Assembly (NCBI GenBank): GCA_049515135.1
Contig: JBEKUJ010000001.1
Span: forward strand, 372,001 to 436,000
Reading direction: 5' to 3'
Source of the DNA: Fen-1364 sp049515135
Lineage (GTDB): Bacteria; Spirochaetota; Spirochaetia; SZUA-6; Fen-1364
DNA length: 64,000 bases
In this document: one piece after another, positions 49,338 to 58,261 of the stretch
How the letters are laid out: the number at the start of each line of letters is the position of its first letter
Position numbering within the stretch: the stretch's first letter is position 1
The notes under the pieces: model-generated
Told to the model about the DNA's origin: nothing
Databases searched by the model: none
The model's input: only the letters and a program-made list of their open reading frames with translations
Translations under genes and position numbers: made by a program

Positions 49338-50630
49338 TCAGGCGCTCTCGGCCTCGCAGCGGCTGATGCGCCGCTGGAGAAACTCCTTCTCCTTCACGGA
49401 CCTGCACATCCCGGCGGCTTTCTCAAAGTGAGCCCTGGCCGACCGATAGTCTGCCGTACGCAGATGGAACTCACCGAGGCTTGCATGAAGCAGATAGTAT
49501 CGGGCAAGCCCGCCTTCCCCGCGGATCCGTTCGAGCTCCCGGATGGCTGCCGGGGCGCCCTCGGCGAAGCCGATTGCGATGGCCCTGTTCATCCGGACAA
49601 CCGGTGTATCATAGATGGCCAGCAGCTTTCCGTACAGCACGACGATCAGCCGCCAGTCCGTCTCCTCGAATGAAAAAGCCCCGCAGTGGCAGGAGGCGAT
49701 CGCGGCCTCCACATGATACCGGGTGAGCTCGGTTCCCGACGCCGAGAGGTCCAGGAAATGAAAGCCGCGGGCAATGAGGTCCGCATCCCAGCTCGACCTG
49801 TCCTGCTGCTCCAGCTGGCAGATGGAGCCGTCCTCAAAGGTCCGGGCAGTGAACCGGGCCGCCTGGAAGCACATGAGGGCCAGCAGGGCAAAGGTCTTTG
49901 GCCGCGCACAGGACGGATGCTCGGCCAGAAGCGATGCAAGACGCATTGCCTCCTCACACAGCTCGGCGCGAATGAGGGACTCTCCTTCGGCGCTCTTGTA
50001 CCCCTCGCTGAAGATCAGGTACACGACCTGCAGGGCCGCGTCCAGCCGGAGCCCCAGCTGCGAATCCGCCGGCATCTGCAGCTCCTCCCTGTCCCTGCGC
50101 AGCAGCTGCCGGGCCCGGTAGAGGCGCTTTCGCACCGTTTCCTCCTCGCAGAGCAGCGCTGCCCCTATTTCTGGGATGGAGAACCCGCCGGGGAACTTCA
50201 AGGTGAGCGCTACCTGATCTTCCAGGCGGAGGCGCGGGTCGCAGCAGGTGAAAATCATTCGAAGGAGGTGGTCCCCGATGCGGGACTCCTCGAACTCCCG
50301 GTCGATGGTCGAGGAGAGAGTCCATTCCGAGCGAAGCTTCAGGCGCAGGTCCTCCGCCACTTTCAGCTTGCTGCGCTCCCGCCTGATGTGGTCGATGGCC
50401 CTGTTGCGGGAAGCCACCATAAGCCAGCCCGCCGGGTTGGGCGGCACTCCACGGAAGGACCAGACCTGGAAAGCCGTCAGAAGCGTTTCCTGGACTATCT
50501 CTTCGGCGATCTCGATATTGCGAAACCCGAGGACACGCGACAGCACGGCGACCATCTTCCCGGCCTGCTGCCGGAAAAGATGATCGACAAGCTCGGAGAC
50601 TTTTCCTGATTGCCCTGCACTCTCGGCCAT
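49338..50630 (-). CDS. ECF sigma factor, ECF42 type, with C-terminal extension
   Basis: A 430-residue sigma factor. Region 2 (EIAEEIVQETLLTAFQVWSF, NRAIDHIRRERSK) and region 4 (FSIPEIGAALLCEEETVRKRLYRARQLLRR) lie within residues 15-185; the remaining 240 residues are a helical TPR-like extension (ALQVVYLIFSEGYKSAEGES, RMNRAIAIGFAEG, YRSARAHFEKAAGM). This layout, with the sigma factor next to a DGPF-domain protein and no anti-sigma factor, defines group ECF42, where the C-terminal extension controls activity. The start at 50630 lies six bases after the DGPF gene on the same strand. Its own target promoters were not identified. Confidence 0.92.
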   Translation of the reverse strand: MAESAGQSGKVSELVDHLFRQQAGKMVAVLSRVLGFRNIEIAEEIVQETLLTAFQVWSFRGVPPNPAGWLMVASRNRAIDHIRRERSKLKVAEDLRLKLRSEWTLSSTIDREFEESRIGDHLLRMIFTCCDPRLRLEDQVALTLKFPGGFSIPEIGAALLCEEETVRKRLYRARQLLRRDREELQMPADSQLGLRLDAALQVVYLIFSEGYKSAEGESLIRAELCEEAMRLASLLAEHPSCARPKTFALLALMCFQAARFTARTFEDGSICQLEQQDRSSWDADLIARGFHFLDLSASGTELTRYHVEAAIASCHCGAFSFEETDWRLIVVLYGKLLAIYDTPVVRMNRAIAIGFAEGAPAAIRELERIRGEGGLARYYLLHASLGEFHLRTADYRSARAHFEKAAGMCRSVKEKEFLQRRISRCEAESA

Positions 50631-50636
50631 TGGGAT

Positions 50637-50978
50637 CTACATGGCGCGGATGGGGCGCACCTCGACTGTCCCGTCGATCTCGAAGAGCGGACACCCTTTG
50701 GAGATCTCACACGCCTTCTCCATGGTGTCGGCCTTCAGGATCACGTACCCGCTCACAGCCTCCTTAGCCTCGGTGTACGGCCCGTCGGTCACGGGCTTTT
50801 TGGCACCCTTGACCAGCTTTGCCTCGTCTCCAAGAGGTTCCCCGCCGTCCCAGACCCCCTGCTTCGAAAGGCCCTCCATCCAGGTGGTCCAGTGCTTCAT
50901 GTGATCCTGGATTTCCCCTGGCGACATCCTGGCCATCCGCGCGCCGCCGCCCCAGAGAATCAACATGTATCGGTTCAT
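50637..50978 (-). CDS. YCII/DGPF-domain protein, partner of the ECF42-type sigma factor
   Basis: A 113-residue dimeric ferredoxin-like protein of the YCII family. MNRYMLILWGGGARMARMSPGEIQ at the start, GEPLGDEAKLV, then DGPYTEAKEAVSGYVILKAD, which is the DGPF motif with Tyr in place of Phe. AAGGAGG lies just before the ATG at 50978. DGPF proteins are regularly encoded beside ECF42 sigma factors and are thought to be targets or modulators; no enzyme activity is established. Confidence 0.9.
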   Translation of the reverse strand: MNRYMLILWGGGARMARMSPGEIQDHMKHWTTWMEGLSKQGVWDGGEPLGDEAKLVKGAKKPVTDGPYTEAKEAVSGYVILKADTMEKACEISKGCPLFEIDGTVEVRPIRAM

Positions 50979-51044
50979 GGTTCCTCCTTGCTTGAATCTA
51001 CTGGTATTACGAGCGAGGGAGCCATGGTGGGACACCTATTTTTC

Positions 51045-51073
51045 TTGCGTCGGCGCGGCGGCAGGTGTAAAGT
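51045..51073 (+). promoter_or_regulatory. Candidate promoter of the ammonium transporter gene
   Basis: TTGCGT (51045-51050), a 17-base spacer and TAAAGT (51068-51073). Start near 51080, leader about 46 bases. No sigma54-type GG-N10-GC element was found, although amt genes often have one. Confidence 0.4.
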
Positions 51074-51125
51074 TCCTCCGATCAGGACGCCCTTCAACTT
51101 CTACAACCGGAGAGGAGACTACCGA

Positions 51126-52336
51126 ATGTCGCACTTTGACACAGGAAATACCGGTTTCATGCTCATTGCCGCAAGCCTGGTCATGCTGATGACCCCAGGG
51201 CTCGCCTTTTTCTATGGGGGGCTTGTCGGCAGAAAGAATGTTCTCACGATCATGATCCAGAGCTTCCTCTCCCTGGCCGTGGTGGACGTGATCTGGTTCG
51301 CAGTCGGCTACTCGCTGTGCTTCTCGGGCGGGCAGGGGTCCGTCATCGGGGACCTGCGCATGGCCTTCCTCAACGGTGTGGACCTCACAACGGCGTTCGG
51401 GGACGGCCAGATCCCGATGTTCGCCTTCGTCGTCTACCAGATGATGTTCGCCATCATCACCCCTGCTCTGATCACCGGCGCGTTTGCAAACCGGGTCCGC
51501 TTCTCGGCATATTTCATCTTTCTCGTCGTATGGCTCATCTTCGTCTACTTCCCGCTCGTGCACATGATCTGGGGAAACGGCCTGCTTGCGCACTGGGGAG
51601 TCCGCGATTTCGCCGGCGGTATCGTGGTCCACGCTTCGGCCGGATTTGCCGCTCTTGCATCCGTGTTCTTCGTCGGACCCAGGCATGTGAAGGACCGTGG
51701 CCCGCACAGCATCCCCCTGGTGGCCCTGGCACGGGGCTGCTCTGGTTCGGCTGGTACGGGTTCAACGCCGGGAGCGAGCTTCGCGTGGACCAGATCACCG
51801 TCATTGCCTTCCTGAACACCGACCTTGCTGCATCCTTTGCCGCTGTTACGTGGCTGGTTCTCGCGTGGATCTTTGAAAAAAAGCCGAAGTTCCTTGGCCT
51901 TCTCACCGGGTCAATTGCCGGGTTGGCCACGATCACACCGGCAGCCGGCTTTGTGACGCCCGGCGCGGCCATCATCATCGGTATCCTATCCGGCATCGTG
52001 TGTTACATGGCAATCACGCTGAAAAACAGGCTGCGCTGGGATGATGCCCTCGATGTCTGGGGAGTCCATGGCGTCGGCGGCGTACTCGGCATTCTCAGCC
52101 TCGGTGTGTTCGGAAGCCTTGCGGTAAATCCGTCGGGATTCGACGGCGCCCTTCGCGGCGGTTGGGCCTTTCTCGGCAGACAGGCCGCCGCTGGATTCGG
52201 AGCGGCGGTCTACTCTTTCCTCCTTGCATTTGCGGCCTTGTGGGTGATCAACAAGATCACGCGAGTGCGCGTTGCCGAAGGGGAAGAGGAGGTCGGTCTC
52301 GACACCGCGGAACTGGGAGAACACGCGTATCTCTAG
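51126..52336 (+). pseudogene. amt: Ammonium transporter, interrupted by a one-base frameshift
   Basis: Two overlapping reading frames together give a full Amt of about 404 residues. The first (from ATG 51126, with GGAG and AGGAG upstream) reads DTGNTGFMLIAASLVMLMTP through GGIVVHASAGFAALASVFF to PHSIPLVAL; the second resumes with GTGLLWFGWYGFNAGSEL and continues through WDDALDVWGVHGVGGVLGI to the stop at 52336. The frames join if one G is added near 51728-51730 (CTGG-CACGGGG in place of CTGGGCACGGGG). All eleven membrane segments, the ammonium-site region and the GVHGVGG motif are otherwise intact, so this is a recent mutation or a base-calling error. No glnK is adjacent. Confidence 0.85.
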
Positions 52337-52397
52337 GACGGGTGACCGGGGCAAGGCCCATGGTGTACCATGATCTGAGCGAAGAAGGAGAAGGTTG

Positions 52398-52910
52398 ATG
52401 AAGGAAACACCGCAGGAATACATCCGCAGGGTCCTTGGCTACCTGGAGGGAAAGAAGCCGACGGAGATCCTTGCCTCCACCCCGCGTCAGATTGCCCGCC
52501 TGATACAGGGCGTCTCAAAGAAGAAACTGGCCAAACGCCCTGCCCCAGAGAAGTGGTCGGTGACGGAAATCCTTGCGCACCTTGCGGACACGGAGCTTGT
52601 CCAGGGATTTCGTCTCCGGCTCATCCTGGGCGCCAGCGGCGTCCCCATACAAGGCTTCGACCAGGACGAGTGGGCCCGGTATTCCGACTACGGAAAACAT
52701 GATCCTGCGCTGTCGCTGGAGGCATTTCGGGTGACCCGGGAGCGCACTGTGCGCCTGCTGAAGAGCCTGCCCCGGGATGCCTGGGAACGCTACGGCATGC
52801 ATTCGGAACGGGGGAAGGAAACCGTCACCCGTGTCACGGAGATGATGGCCGGACATGACATCAACCATCTCAAAGCGATGCGCGGGATCCTGAAGGGCGC
52901 ATCCAAATAG
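52398..52910 (+). CDS. DinB/YfiT-like four-helix protein
   Basis: A 170-residue DinB-superfamily protein. The metal-ligand histidines are in WSVTEILAHLADTELVQGFRL (near residue 60) and in the C-terminal MMAGHDINHLKAMRGIL (HxxxH near 157). Members are thiol S-transferases using bacillithiol or mycothiol, or have unknown roles. ATG 52398 has AAGGAGAAGG upstream; an in-frame TTG immediately precedes it. A palindrome CATGGT-GT-ACCATG at 52359-52372 lies upstream and could be an operator. Its 3' end abuts a NUDIX remnant. Confidence 0.85.
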   Translation: MKETPQEYIRRVLGYLEGKKPTEILASTPRQIARLIQGVSKKKLAKRPAPEKWSVTEILAHLADTELVQGFRLRLILGASGVPIQGFDQDEWARYSDYGKHDPALSLEAFRVTRERTVRLLKSLPRDAWERYGMHSERGKETVTRVTEMMAGHDINHLKAMRGILKGASK

Positions 52911-53152
52911 ACGACCAGGACAGCGCCATCAATCTCAGGAACTACGACGGCCTCCATTACATATCTTTCGGATTCAAGGCCAGCTGGACAACGGGTGAGC
53001 CAAGGCCAGAGAAAGCGGGCGAGTTCGAGGACTACGATTGGTACGCTCTTGATGAGCTGCCGTCTCCCCTGTTCAGGCCCGTGCCCTGTTATCTGGAAGC
53101 CTTCAGAACCGGACGGTCCTACTTCGAATTGCCCTGGTCCCCTGACCTCTGA
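52910..53152 (+). pseudogene. C-terminal remnant of a NUDIX hydrolase
   Basis: An open stretch of 80 codons without a start codon encodes the back half of a NUDIX hydrolase: GLHYISFGFKASWTTGEPRP, then EFEDYDWYALDELPSPLFRP and a helix to the stop. In intact NUDIX proteins this follows the catalytic GX5EX7REUXEE box, which is absent here because the DinB gene occupies that position. The stretch also overlaps the 3' end of the opposite xanthine dehydrogenase gene by 34 bases. Looks like a 5'-deleted gene. Confidence 0.7.
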
Positions 53153-55755
53153 TACGGCGTTCCTTCCAGCGGCAGGCTGGTCCGCAGCCGGCCGTCCAGC
53201 GCAAAGTACGCCCCAGCAACCGCTGAAGCCGTGGGAATGGTGGCAATTTCCCCGATGCCCTTTGCACCGAAGCCGGCGCCCGACACCCCGCCGTCAATGG
53301 CGGCTCCCGGTCCCGCCTTTCTGACGATGATGGTCTGGATTGGCGGAATGTCCGTGGCCCGCAGGAGTCCCAGCTGGCCGAAGCGCGCCGTGGGAACGCA
53401 ATTCTCCATGGGGAGGCGCTCTGTGAGGGCATACCCCAGGCCCATGACAACGCCCCCTTCCACCTGCCCCTCGAAAGCCAGCGGGTTCACGACGACTCCC
53501 GAGTCATGGGCGGCCACCACGCGCTGGATCCGCCTGTCGGGGCCCAGGATGACGAGCTGGCACGCATAGCTATAGGCGACATGCCGCACGGGATCGGTGC
53601 TGTCGGTCTCAAAAGGGTCCGTAACCGCCTGGTACTCTCCCGGGAACTCCCTGCCGGCCAGGGAAAACAGGGAGCCAGCGCTGTCCGCCGCAGCCGTCCG
53701 GGCCGCCTCGCATGCGCGCCTGCAGGCCTCACCGGTTATCAGCGTCTGCCGTGAGGCTGTCGTTGTTCCCGAATCCGGCGTCGAGGCGGTGTCCGGCGCC
53801 CGCACCACCACCTGCGCTGCCTCAAGGCGCAGCACCTCGCAGGCGATTTGCGTGAGGACTGTGGCCACCCCCTGCCCCATGCACGCGGCGCCCGAGAGCA
53901 GCTCAACGTGGTCCGACGCGACCCGCAGCGTGCACCGCCCCGTATCCGGATGGCCCATGCCCAGGCCGGTATTCTTGAACCCGCAGGCAATTCCAGCCCT
54001 GCCGCCTGCCGCCTCATAGCTCTCCTTCACCGCGAGAAGACATTCCTGCGAAGCCGTGTCAGGACCGGCAATCTGCCCATTGGGCAGCCGGTCACCAGGC
54101 TTCACGGCGTTCCTGAAGCGGATCTCCCAGGCGGAGAGCCCGACTTCTTTTGCCAGCAGGTCCAGCGCGCTCTCAATGGCAAAGTTGACCTGAGGCACGC
54201 CGAAGCCCCGAAACGCTCCGGCCGGCGGGTTGTTCGTGTGAACGGCTGTCCCCTCCACATGTATGTTCTGGTAGACGTAGGGCCCCCCGGCATGAGTCAC
54301 GGCGCGGTGGAGAACCGGGCCTCCCAGGGATGCGTATGCGCCGGTATCTGCGACTATCCCGGCCATAAGACCGAGGAGCTTCCCCTGCGCATCGCACCCC
54401 AGGCGAATGTCGATTGTCATGGGGTGACGTTTCACATGCAGTCGCGTGCTCTCAGCCCGTCCCAGCGTGCACTTGACCGGCCTGCCTGACAGCCATGCAA
54501 GCAGGGCGGCCATGTGCTGCACGGTCTGGTCCTCTTTTCCGCCGAACGCGCCTCCGACGTACTCTGAGACCACGCGGACGCGATTGCGGGGAATGCCCAG
54601 CGTGTCAGCCACATAGCGCTGTCCATCGTAGACGTTCTGCTCCCCGGTGCGTACAAGGACAGTGCCGTGAGCATCCGGCGGGTAGCCCAGCGCGCTCTCA
54701 GGCTCCATGAAGGCATGGTCGGTGAAAGGAGTCGTGAAAGTGCCTTTCACCACGTGCGCCGAGGATGCCAGGGCCGTCTCCGCATCTCCGCGGTGCAGAA
54801 CCAGCCGGGATAGGACGTTGCCCGCCGCATGGATTTGAGGGTTGCCCGGAGCCAGGGCAGCCTCAGGAGATGCAACGGGGGAAAGCTCCTGGTAGGCGAC
54901 GTTGATCAGGTCCAGGGCCTCGCGGGCCCGGGCAGGAGTCTCGGCGGCGACGAACGCTACCGCATCTCCCACGTAGCGCGTCTCCTCCCCTACGGCCAGC
55001 AGCGTGGGCCAGTCCGGCATCACGTGGCCCGTGTGACGCGAGCCGGGGATGTCTTCCCAGGTTGCCACTACTGCAACGCCCGGCAGCGCGCGGGCAGCGG
55101 ACACGTCCAGGGAGAGAAGGCGCGCGCGGGGGTGGGGAGACCTGAGGGCGGCCCCGTACAGCATGCCGGGCTCCGACAGGTCGTCCACGTACCTGGCGCT
55201 GCCGCGGACCTTGGCTGCAGCGTCCACGCGTGAAAGCCTCTGCCCAACGCCGCCGCCTGCCGCGGTCCCTGCCAACCCCGCGCGAGCCGGGGCGCCGGAG
55301 GCAAGTGCCTGTCGGCAGCGGGCAGCCAGGAGAACGGCGTTCACTATCTTGGCGTATCCCGTGCAGCGGCAGAGATTCTTTCTCAACGCTGCCCTGACCT
55401 GCCGCTCATCGGGGGCGGGATTTGCGTCCAGCAGGACCTTTGCGGCCATCACCATGCCCGGCGTGCAGTACCCGCACTGCACGGCGCCGGCCTCGGCGAA
55501 AGCCAGCTCATAGCAGTCCATCTCAGGCCCGGCAATCCCCTCCACCGTGAGGACCGTCTTCCCCTGGAGCCGATCCAGCGCCAGGGTGCAGGAAGTGCGC
55601 AGCGCCCCGTCAACGATCACGGAACAGGCCCCGCAGGTCCCCTCTCCGCAGCCGTTCTTGGCCGCCGTCAGGTGCGCCTGCTCGCGCAGCCACAAGAGAA
55701 GCGATCCCCCTCCCTCCGCGACAACCGGAGCGCCATTCAGGGTGAAACGGACCAT
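53119..55755 (-). CDS. Xanthine dehydrogenase family, FAD-less type (XdhD / putative selenium-dependent XDH)
   Basis: An 878-residue molybdenum hydroxylase with two [2Fe-2S] modules (CGEGTCGACSVIV near 36, CGYCTPGMVMAAK near 96, NLCRCTGYAKI near 125) joined directly to the molybdopterin domain (from about 155); there is no FAD domain. Motifs include EYVGGAFGGKEDQ, GAFRGFGVPQVNFA, GIACGFKNTGLGMG, SGAACMGQGVATV and the catalytic Glu in GAKGIGEIATIPTA. The architecture matches XdhD and the TIGR03311-type proteins predicted to need a selenium-modified cofactor. ATG 55755 is the family-like start (VRFTLNG). It needs an outside electron acceptor. Divergent from the nucleoside transporter, so purine salvage is the likely context. 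Confidence 0.9.
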   Translation of the reverse strand: MVRFTLNGAPVVAEGGGSLLLWLREQAHLTAAKNGCGEGTCGACSVIVDGALRTSCTLALDRLQGKTVLTVEGIAGPEMDCYELAFAEAGAVQCGYCTPGMVMAAKVLLDANPAPDERQVRAALRKNLCRCTGYAKIVNAVLLAARCRQALASGAPARAGLAGTAAGGGVGQRLSRVDAAAKVRGSARYVDDLSEPGMLYGAALRSPHPRARLLSLDVSAARALPGVAVVATWEDIPGSRHTGHVMPDWPTLLAVGEETRYVGDAVAFVAAETPARAREALDLINVAYQELSPVASPEAALAPGNPQIHAAGNVLSRLVLHRGDAETALASSAHVVKGTFTTPFTDHAFMEPESALGYPPDAHGTVLVRTGEQNVYDGQRYVADTLGIPRNRVRVVSEYVGGAFGGKEDQTVQHMAALLAWLSGRPVKCTLGRAESTRLHVKRHPMTIDIRLGCDAQGKLLGLMAGIVADTGAYASLGGPVLHRAVTHAGGPYVYQNIHVEGTAVHTNNPPAGAFRGFGVPQVNFAIESALDLLAKEVGLSAWEIRFRNAVKPGDRLPNGQIAGPDTASQECLLAVKESYEAAGGRAGIACGFKNTGLGMGHPDTGRCTLRVASDHVELLSGAACMGQGVATVLTQIACEVLRLEAAQVVVRAPDTASTPDSGTTTASRQTLITGEACRRACEAARTAAADSAGSLFSLAGREFPGEYQAVTDPFETDSTDPVRHVAYSYACQLVILGPDRRIQRVVAAHDSGVVVNPLAFEGQVEGGVVMGLGYALTERLPMENCVPTARFGQLGLLRATDIPPIQTIIVRKAGPGAAIDGGVSGAGFGAKGIGEIATIPTASAVAGAYFALDGRLRTSLPLEGTPYQRSGDQGNSK

Positions 55756-55920
55756 GCTGGAGGATACCCCTCGTTCGTCCTGTGCAGCAATCCGGGGATA
55801 CAAATCCGTAGCCCATCGGACCGTAAAAGCACATTCAGGTAACTTCCCCTGGGCAGCGCTCTTGCGCTGCAATGTATTCAGTCTGCCGCAGTGCTTTGTC
55901 TCAGAATGAATTAGCTCTGA

Positions 55921-55940
55921 CAGATGCCGCCTGACATCTG
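55921..55940. promoter_or_regulatory. Inverted repeat CAGATG-N8-CATCTG between the FAD-less XDH and the nucleoside transporter
   Basis: The 299-base divergent region 55756-56054 has no gene. It contains this perfect 6-bp inverted repeat with an 8-base centre, a plausible operator shared by both directions. No clear -35/-10 pair was found for either side. Confidence 0.4.
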
Positions 55941-56054
55941 GCACGGGGCTTGCAGTATGGTTCCCGGGCGTCTGCCGCGACCGCGGGCCGCGAAGGTTTC
56001 TCAGCGTTGTTCGCTCGGAACGCGCACGGTGTACTTTGTCACGGGCATCTGTGT

Positions 56055-57218
56055 ATGGTAGAAATAGGGCCTGAGGAAGCAATCTTGACAACAGGCACAT
56101 CATCCCCGAAGCCGCGTCTGCAGCGCGAGGCCGCTGTTGACTGGAGCAGGATTGCGCTGAACGTTTTCCTGCCCATCCTGGGCGTGGTGTTTGCTCTGCT
56201 CCTTGGCGCGGTCATGCTGATCATCCTGAAGGCCAACCCGCTGGCCGCGTATGCTTCCCTCGTGCGCGGGGCCGTGGGCTCCCGGTTCGGCAGCACGCAG
56301 ACACTTGTGAAGGCAACGCCGCTGCTTCTGGTGGGGCTGGGAATCTGCATTGCGTTTCGCGCCAACGTGATCAACATTGGAGGGGAAGGCCAGATCATAG
56401 CTGGCGCCCTCATGTCCACCTGGTTTCCGCTGTTCTTCCACGCTTGGCCGGGGTGGCTCCTCATCCCGGCAACAATGATTGCGGGGTTCCTCGCCGGCGC
56501 ACTCTGGGGATTCATTCCCGGCATCCTCAAGGCACGGCTCAACGTGAACGAGATCCTCAGCACCATCATGCTGAACGCGATTGCCCTGCAGCTCATGAAC
56601 CTTCTGCTCCAGGGGCCCCTCATGGACCCTACCGGTGTCGCCGCGCGGACCTTTCTGGCCCAGTCGGCGCAGCTGCCCCATCAGGTATGGCTTCCCAGAC
56701 TTGTTCCCCGCACCCTGCTGCATGCCGGGGCAATCGTGGCAGTCGTTCTGGCGGTCGTGGTCTATATATTTCTGTGGCGAACGACCATAGGCTATGACAT
56801 CCGCGCAGTGGGGTTGAACCCCGATGCTGCCCGCTATTCGGGTATCAACGTCCCGACGTTCCAGGCCCTTTCCCTCACCCTGGCAGGGGGCTTTGCCGGG
56901 CTTGCCGGAGTGGTTGAGGTCATCGGTGTGCAGCACCGGCTCCTGGAGGGCCTTACAAGCGGCTACGGTTTCACGGGAATTGTCGCGGCCCTGCTGGGCA
57001 GCCTGCATCCAATCGGCCTCATCCCTGCCTCAATCCTTTTCGGCGGGCTGCTCGTAGGCGCGGACACGATGCAGCGGGCCGTCCAGGTGCCGTCATCCCT
57101 TGTCGGAGCAATCCTGGGGCTGGTAGTGCTGTTCGTCTCCGGTTCCGCCCTCTGGTCGCGGCGGTGGGCCGCGCAGCGCAGGCTCGGCGTGGAGAAGGAC
57201 AAGGAGGAGAGCGCATGA
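56055..57218 (+). CDS. Nucleoside ABC transporter permease 1 (BMP-type; YufP/NupP-like)
   Basis: An approximately 387-residue permease of the ribose/BMP type with about ten membrane helices. Motifs: LVKATPLLLVGLGICIAFRA, VINIGGEGQIIAGAL and LNVNEILSTIMLNAIALQLM near the middle, and GYDIRAVGLNPDAARYSGI in the coupling region. ATG 56055 lacks a ribosome-binding site; a TTG at 56085 preceded by GAGGA is an equally good start and would give 377 residues. The stop overlaps the next permease (ATGA). Works with the second permease, the binding protein and the two-domain ATPase downstream to import nucleosides. Confidence 0.9.
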   Translation: MVEIGPEEAILTTGTSSPKPRLQREAAVDWSRIALNVFLPILGVVFALLLGAVMLIILKANPLAAYASLVRGAVGSRFGSTQTLVKATPLLLVGLGICIAFRANVINIGGEGQIIAGALMSTWFPLFFHAWPGWLLIPATMIAGFLAGALWGFIPGILKARLNVNEILSTIMLNAIALQLMNLLLQGPLMDPTGVAARTFLAQSAQLPHQVWLPRLVPRTLLHAGAIVAVVLAVVVYIFLWRTTIGYDIRAVGLNPDAARYSGINVPTFQALSLTLAGGFAGLAGVVEVIGVQHRLLEGLTSGYGFTGIVAALLGSLHPIGLIPASILFGGLLVGADTMQRAVQVPSSLVGAILGLVVLFVSGSALWSRRWAAQRRLGVEKDKEESA

Positions 57219-58147
57219 AAAGCGTCTTCTCCCTGGCGGTGATCTCGGGTATCCTCAACACAATGATGGGGCTGGCCACCCCGTTCCTCTACGCGGCCCT
57301 GGGGGAGACCATCTCGCAAACCTCCGGGGTCGTAAACCTCGGGGTCGACGGCATTATGCTCCTGGGCGCTTTCGCCGCCTTCTACGTTGCGCTCACCACG
57401 GGCAGCCTGTGGCTCGGGCTGCTGGCCGCAGCTGTCGTGGGCCTCATCATGGGATTGCTCATGTCGTTCGTCAGCGTCACTCTGAAGGCCGAGCAGGGGG
57501 TGAGCGGCATTGGTCTGTACATGTTCGGGTTGGGAATGTCCAGCCTTCTTTTCAAGGTACTCATCGGAACCGTAAAGACGGTCCAGGGCTTCCCTCCGGC
57601 CCCCATCCCTCTGCTTGCGGATATCCCATTCATCGGGCCCATCCTTTTTCGCAACAGCATTCCCGTTTACGGGGCGTTCGTGCTCGTGCCTGTTGCGTGG
57701 TGGCTGCTGGAGAAAACCACTCTCGGGCTGAAGATCAAGTCGGTGGGCCAGAACCCCGCCGCCGCGGACTCCCTGGGCATCAGCGTCGACCGCATCCGAT
57801 ACTTGAGCGTATGCGTCGGGGCCATCCTGGCTGGCGTTGCCGGGGCGTCGCTTTCCATATGCCTGCTGAACCTCTTCCAAGACAACCTGACAGCGGGCCA
57901 GGGATTTATCGCGGTAGCCCTTGTGTATTTCGGAGCATGGAGCCCCGTCGGAGTCCTGGGGGGCGCCCTCCTGTTCAGCGTGGTTAACTCCTTCCAGCTC
58001 TGGGTCCAGGTGCTGGGAGTCAAGATTCCGGCAAGCGTCGCCGTGATGCTGCCATATATCCTGACCATCGTGGCGCTGACAGTGACGGTCAATCGCATGC
58101 GACAGCCGGCTGCGCTCAACAAGCCGTTTGAGCGGGGAGAAAGTTAG
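57215..58147 (+). CDS. Nucleoside ABC transporter permease 2 (BMP-type; YufQ/NupQ-like)
   Basis: A 310-residue permease with about eight to nine helices. TPFLYAALGETISQTSGVVN followed by LGVDGIMLLGAFAAF is the family hallmark (GE...G..N.G.EG in relatives), and LKIKSVGQNPAAADSLGIS is the ATPase-coupling loop. GGAGGAGA precedes the ATG at 57215, which overlaps the first permease stop. It pairs with permease 1 as a heterodimer. The binding protein follows 114 bases later, across a set of stem-loops. Confidence 0.92.
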   Translation: MKSVFSLAVISGILNTMMGLATPFLYAALGETISQTSGVVNLGVDGIMLLGAFAAFYVALTTGSLWLGLLAAAVVGLIMGLLMSFVSVTLKAEQGVSGIGLYMFGLGMSSLLFKVLIGTVKTVQGFPPAPIPLLADIPFIGPILFRNSIPVYGAFVLVPVAWWLLEKTTLGLKIKSVGQNPAAADSLGISVDRIRYLSVCVGAILAGVAGASLSICLLNLFQDNLTAGQGFIAVALVYFGAWSPVGVLGGALLFSVVNSFQLWVQVLGVKIPASVAVMLPYILTIVALTVTVNRMRQPAALNKPFERGES

Positions 58148-58169
58148 GCGCGAACCATTGTGCACGAAC

Positions 58170-58236
58170 GCGGCCGTCGGCCGCGATGGAAGCCCCACGC
58201 AGGGAAATACCCTGCGAGGCAGGGAAATACCCTGCT
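58170..58236 (+). repeat. Three consecutive stem-loops between permease 2 and the binding-protein gene
   Basis: CGCGGCC-GTC-GGCCGCG (58170-58186) is followed by two identical copies of GCAGGG-AAATA-CCCTGC (58200-58216 and 58220-58236), three bases apart. None is followed by a T-run. They end 25 bases before the binding-protein ATG and may be RNA-processing or stability elements raising binding-protein expression, or a tandem operator. Confidence 0.6.
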
Positions 58237-58261
58237 CGGGGGAGATCGAAAGGAGAGGAAC

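Noticed and set aside
58200..58236. Start of a CRISPR array from the repeated 17-mer
   Set aside because: Only two copies, three bases apart, and each copy is itself a palindrome; no spacers and no cas genes.
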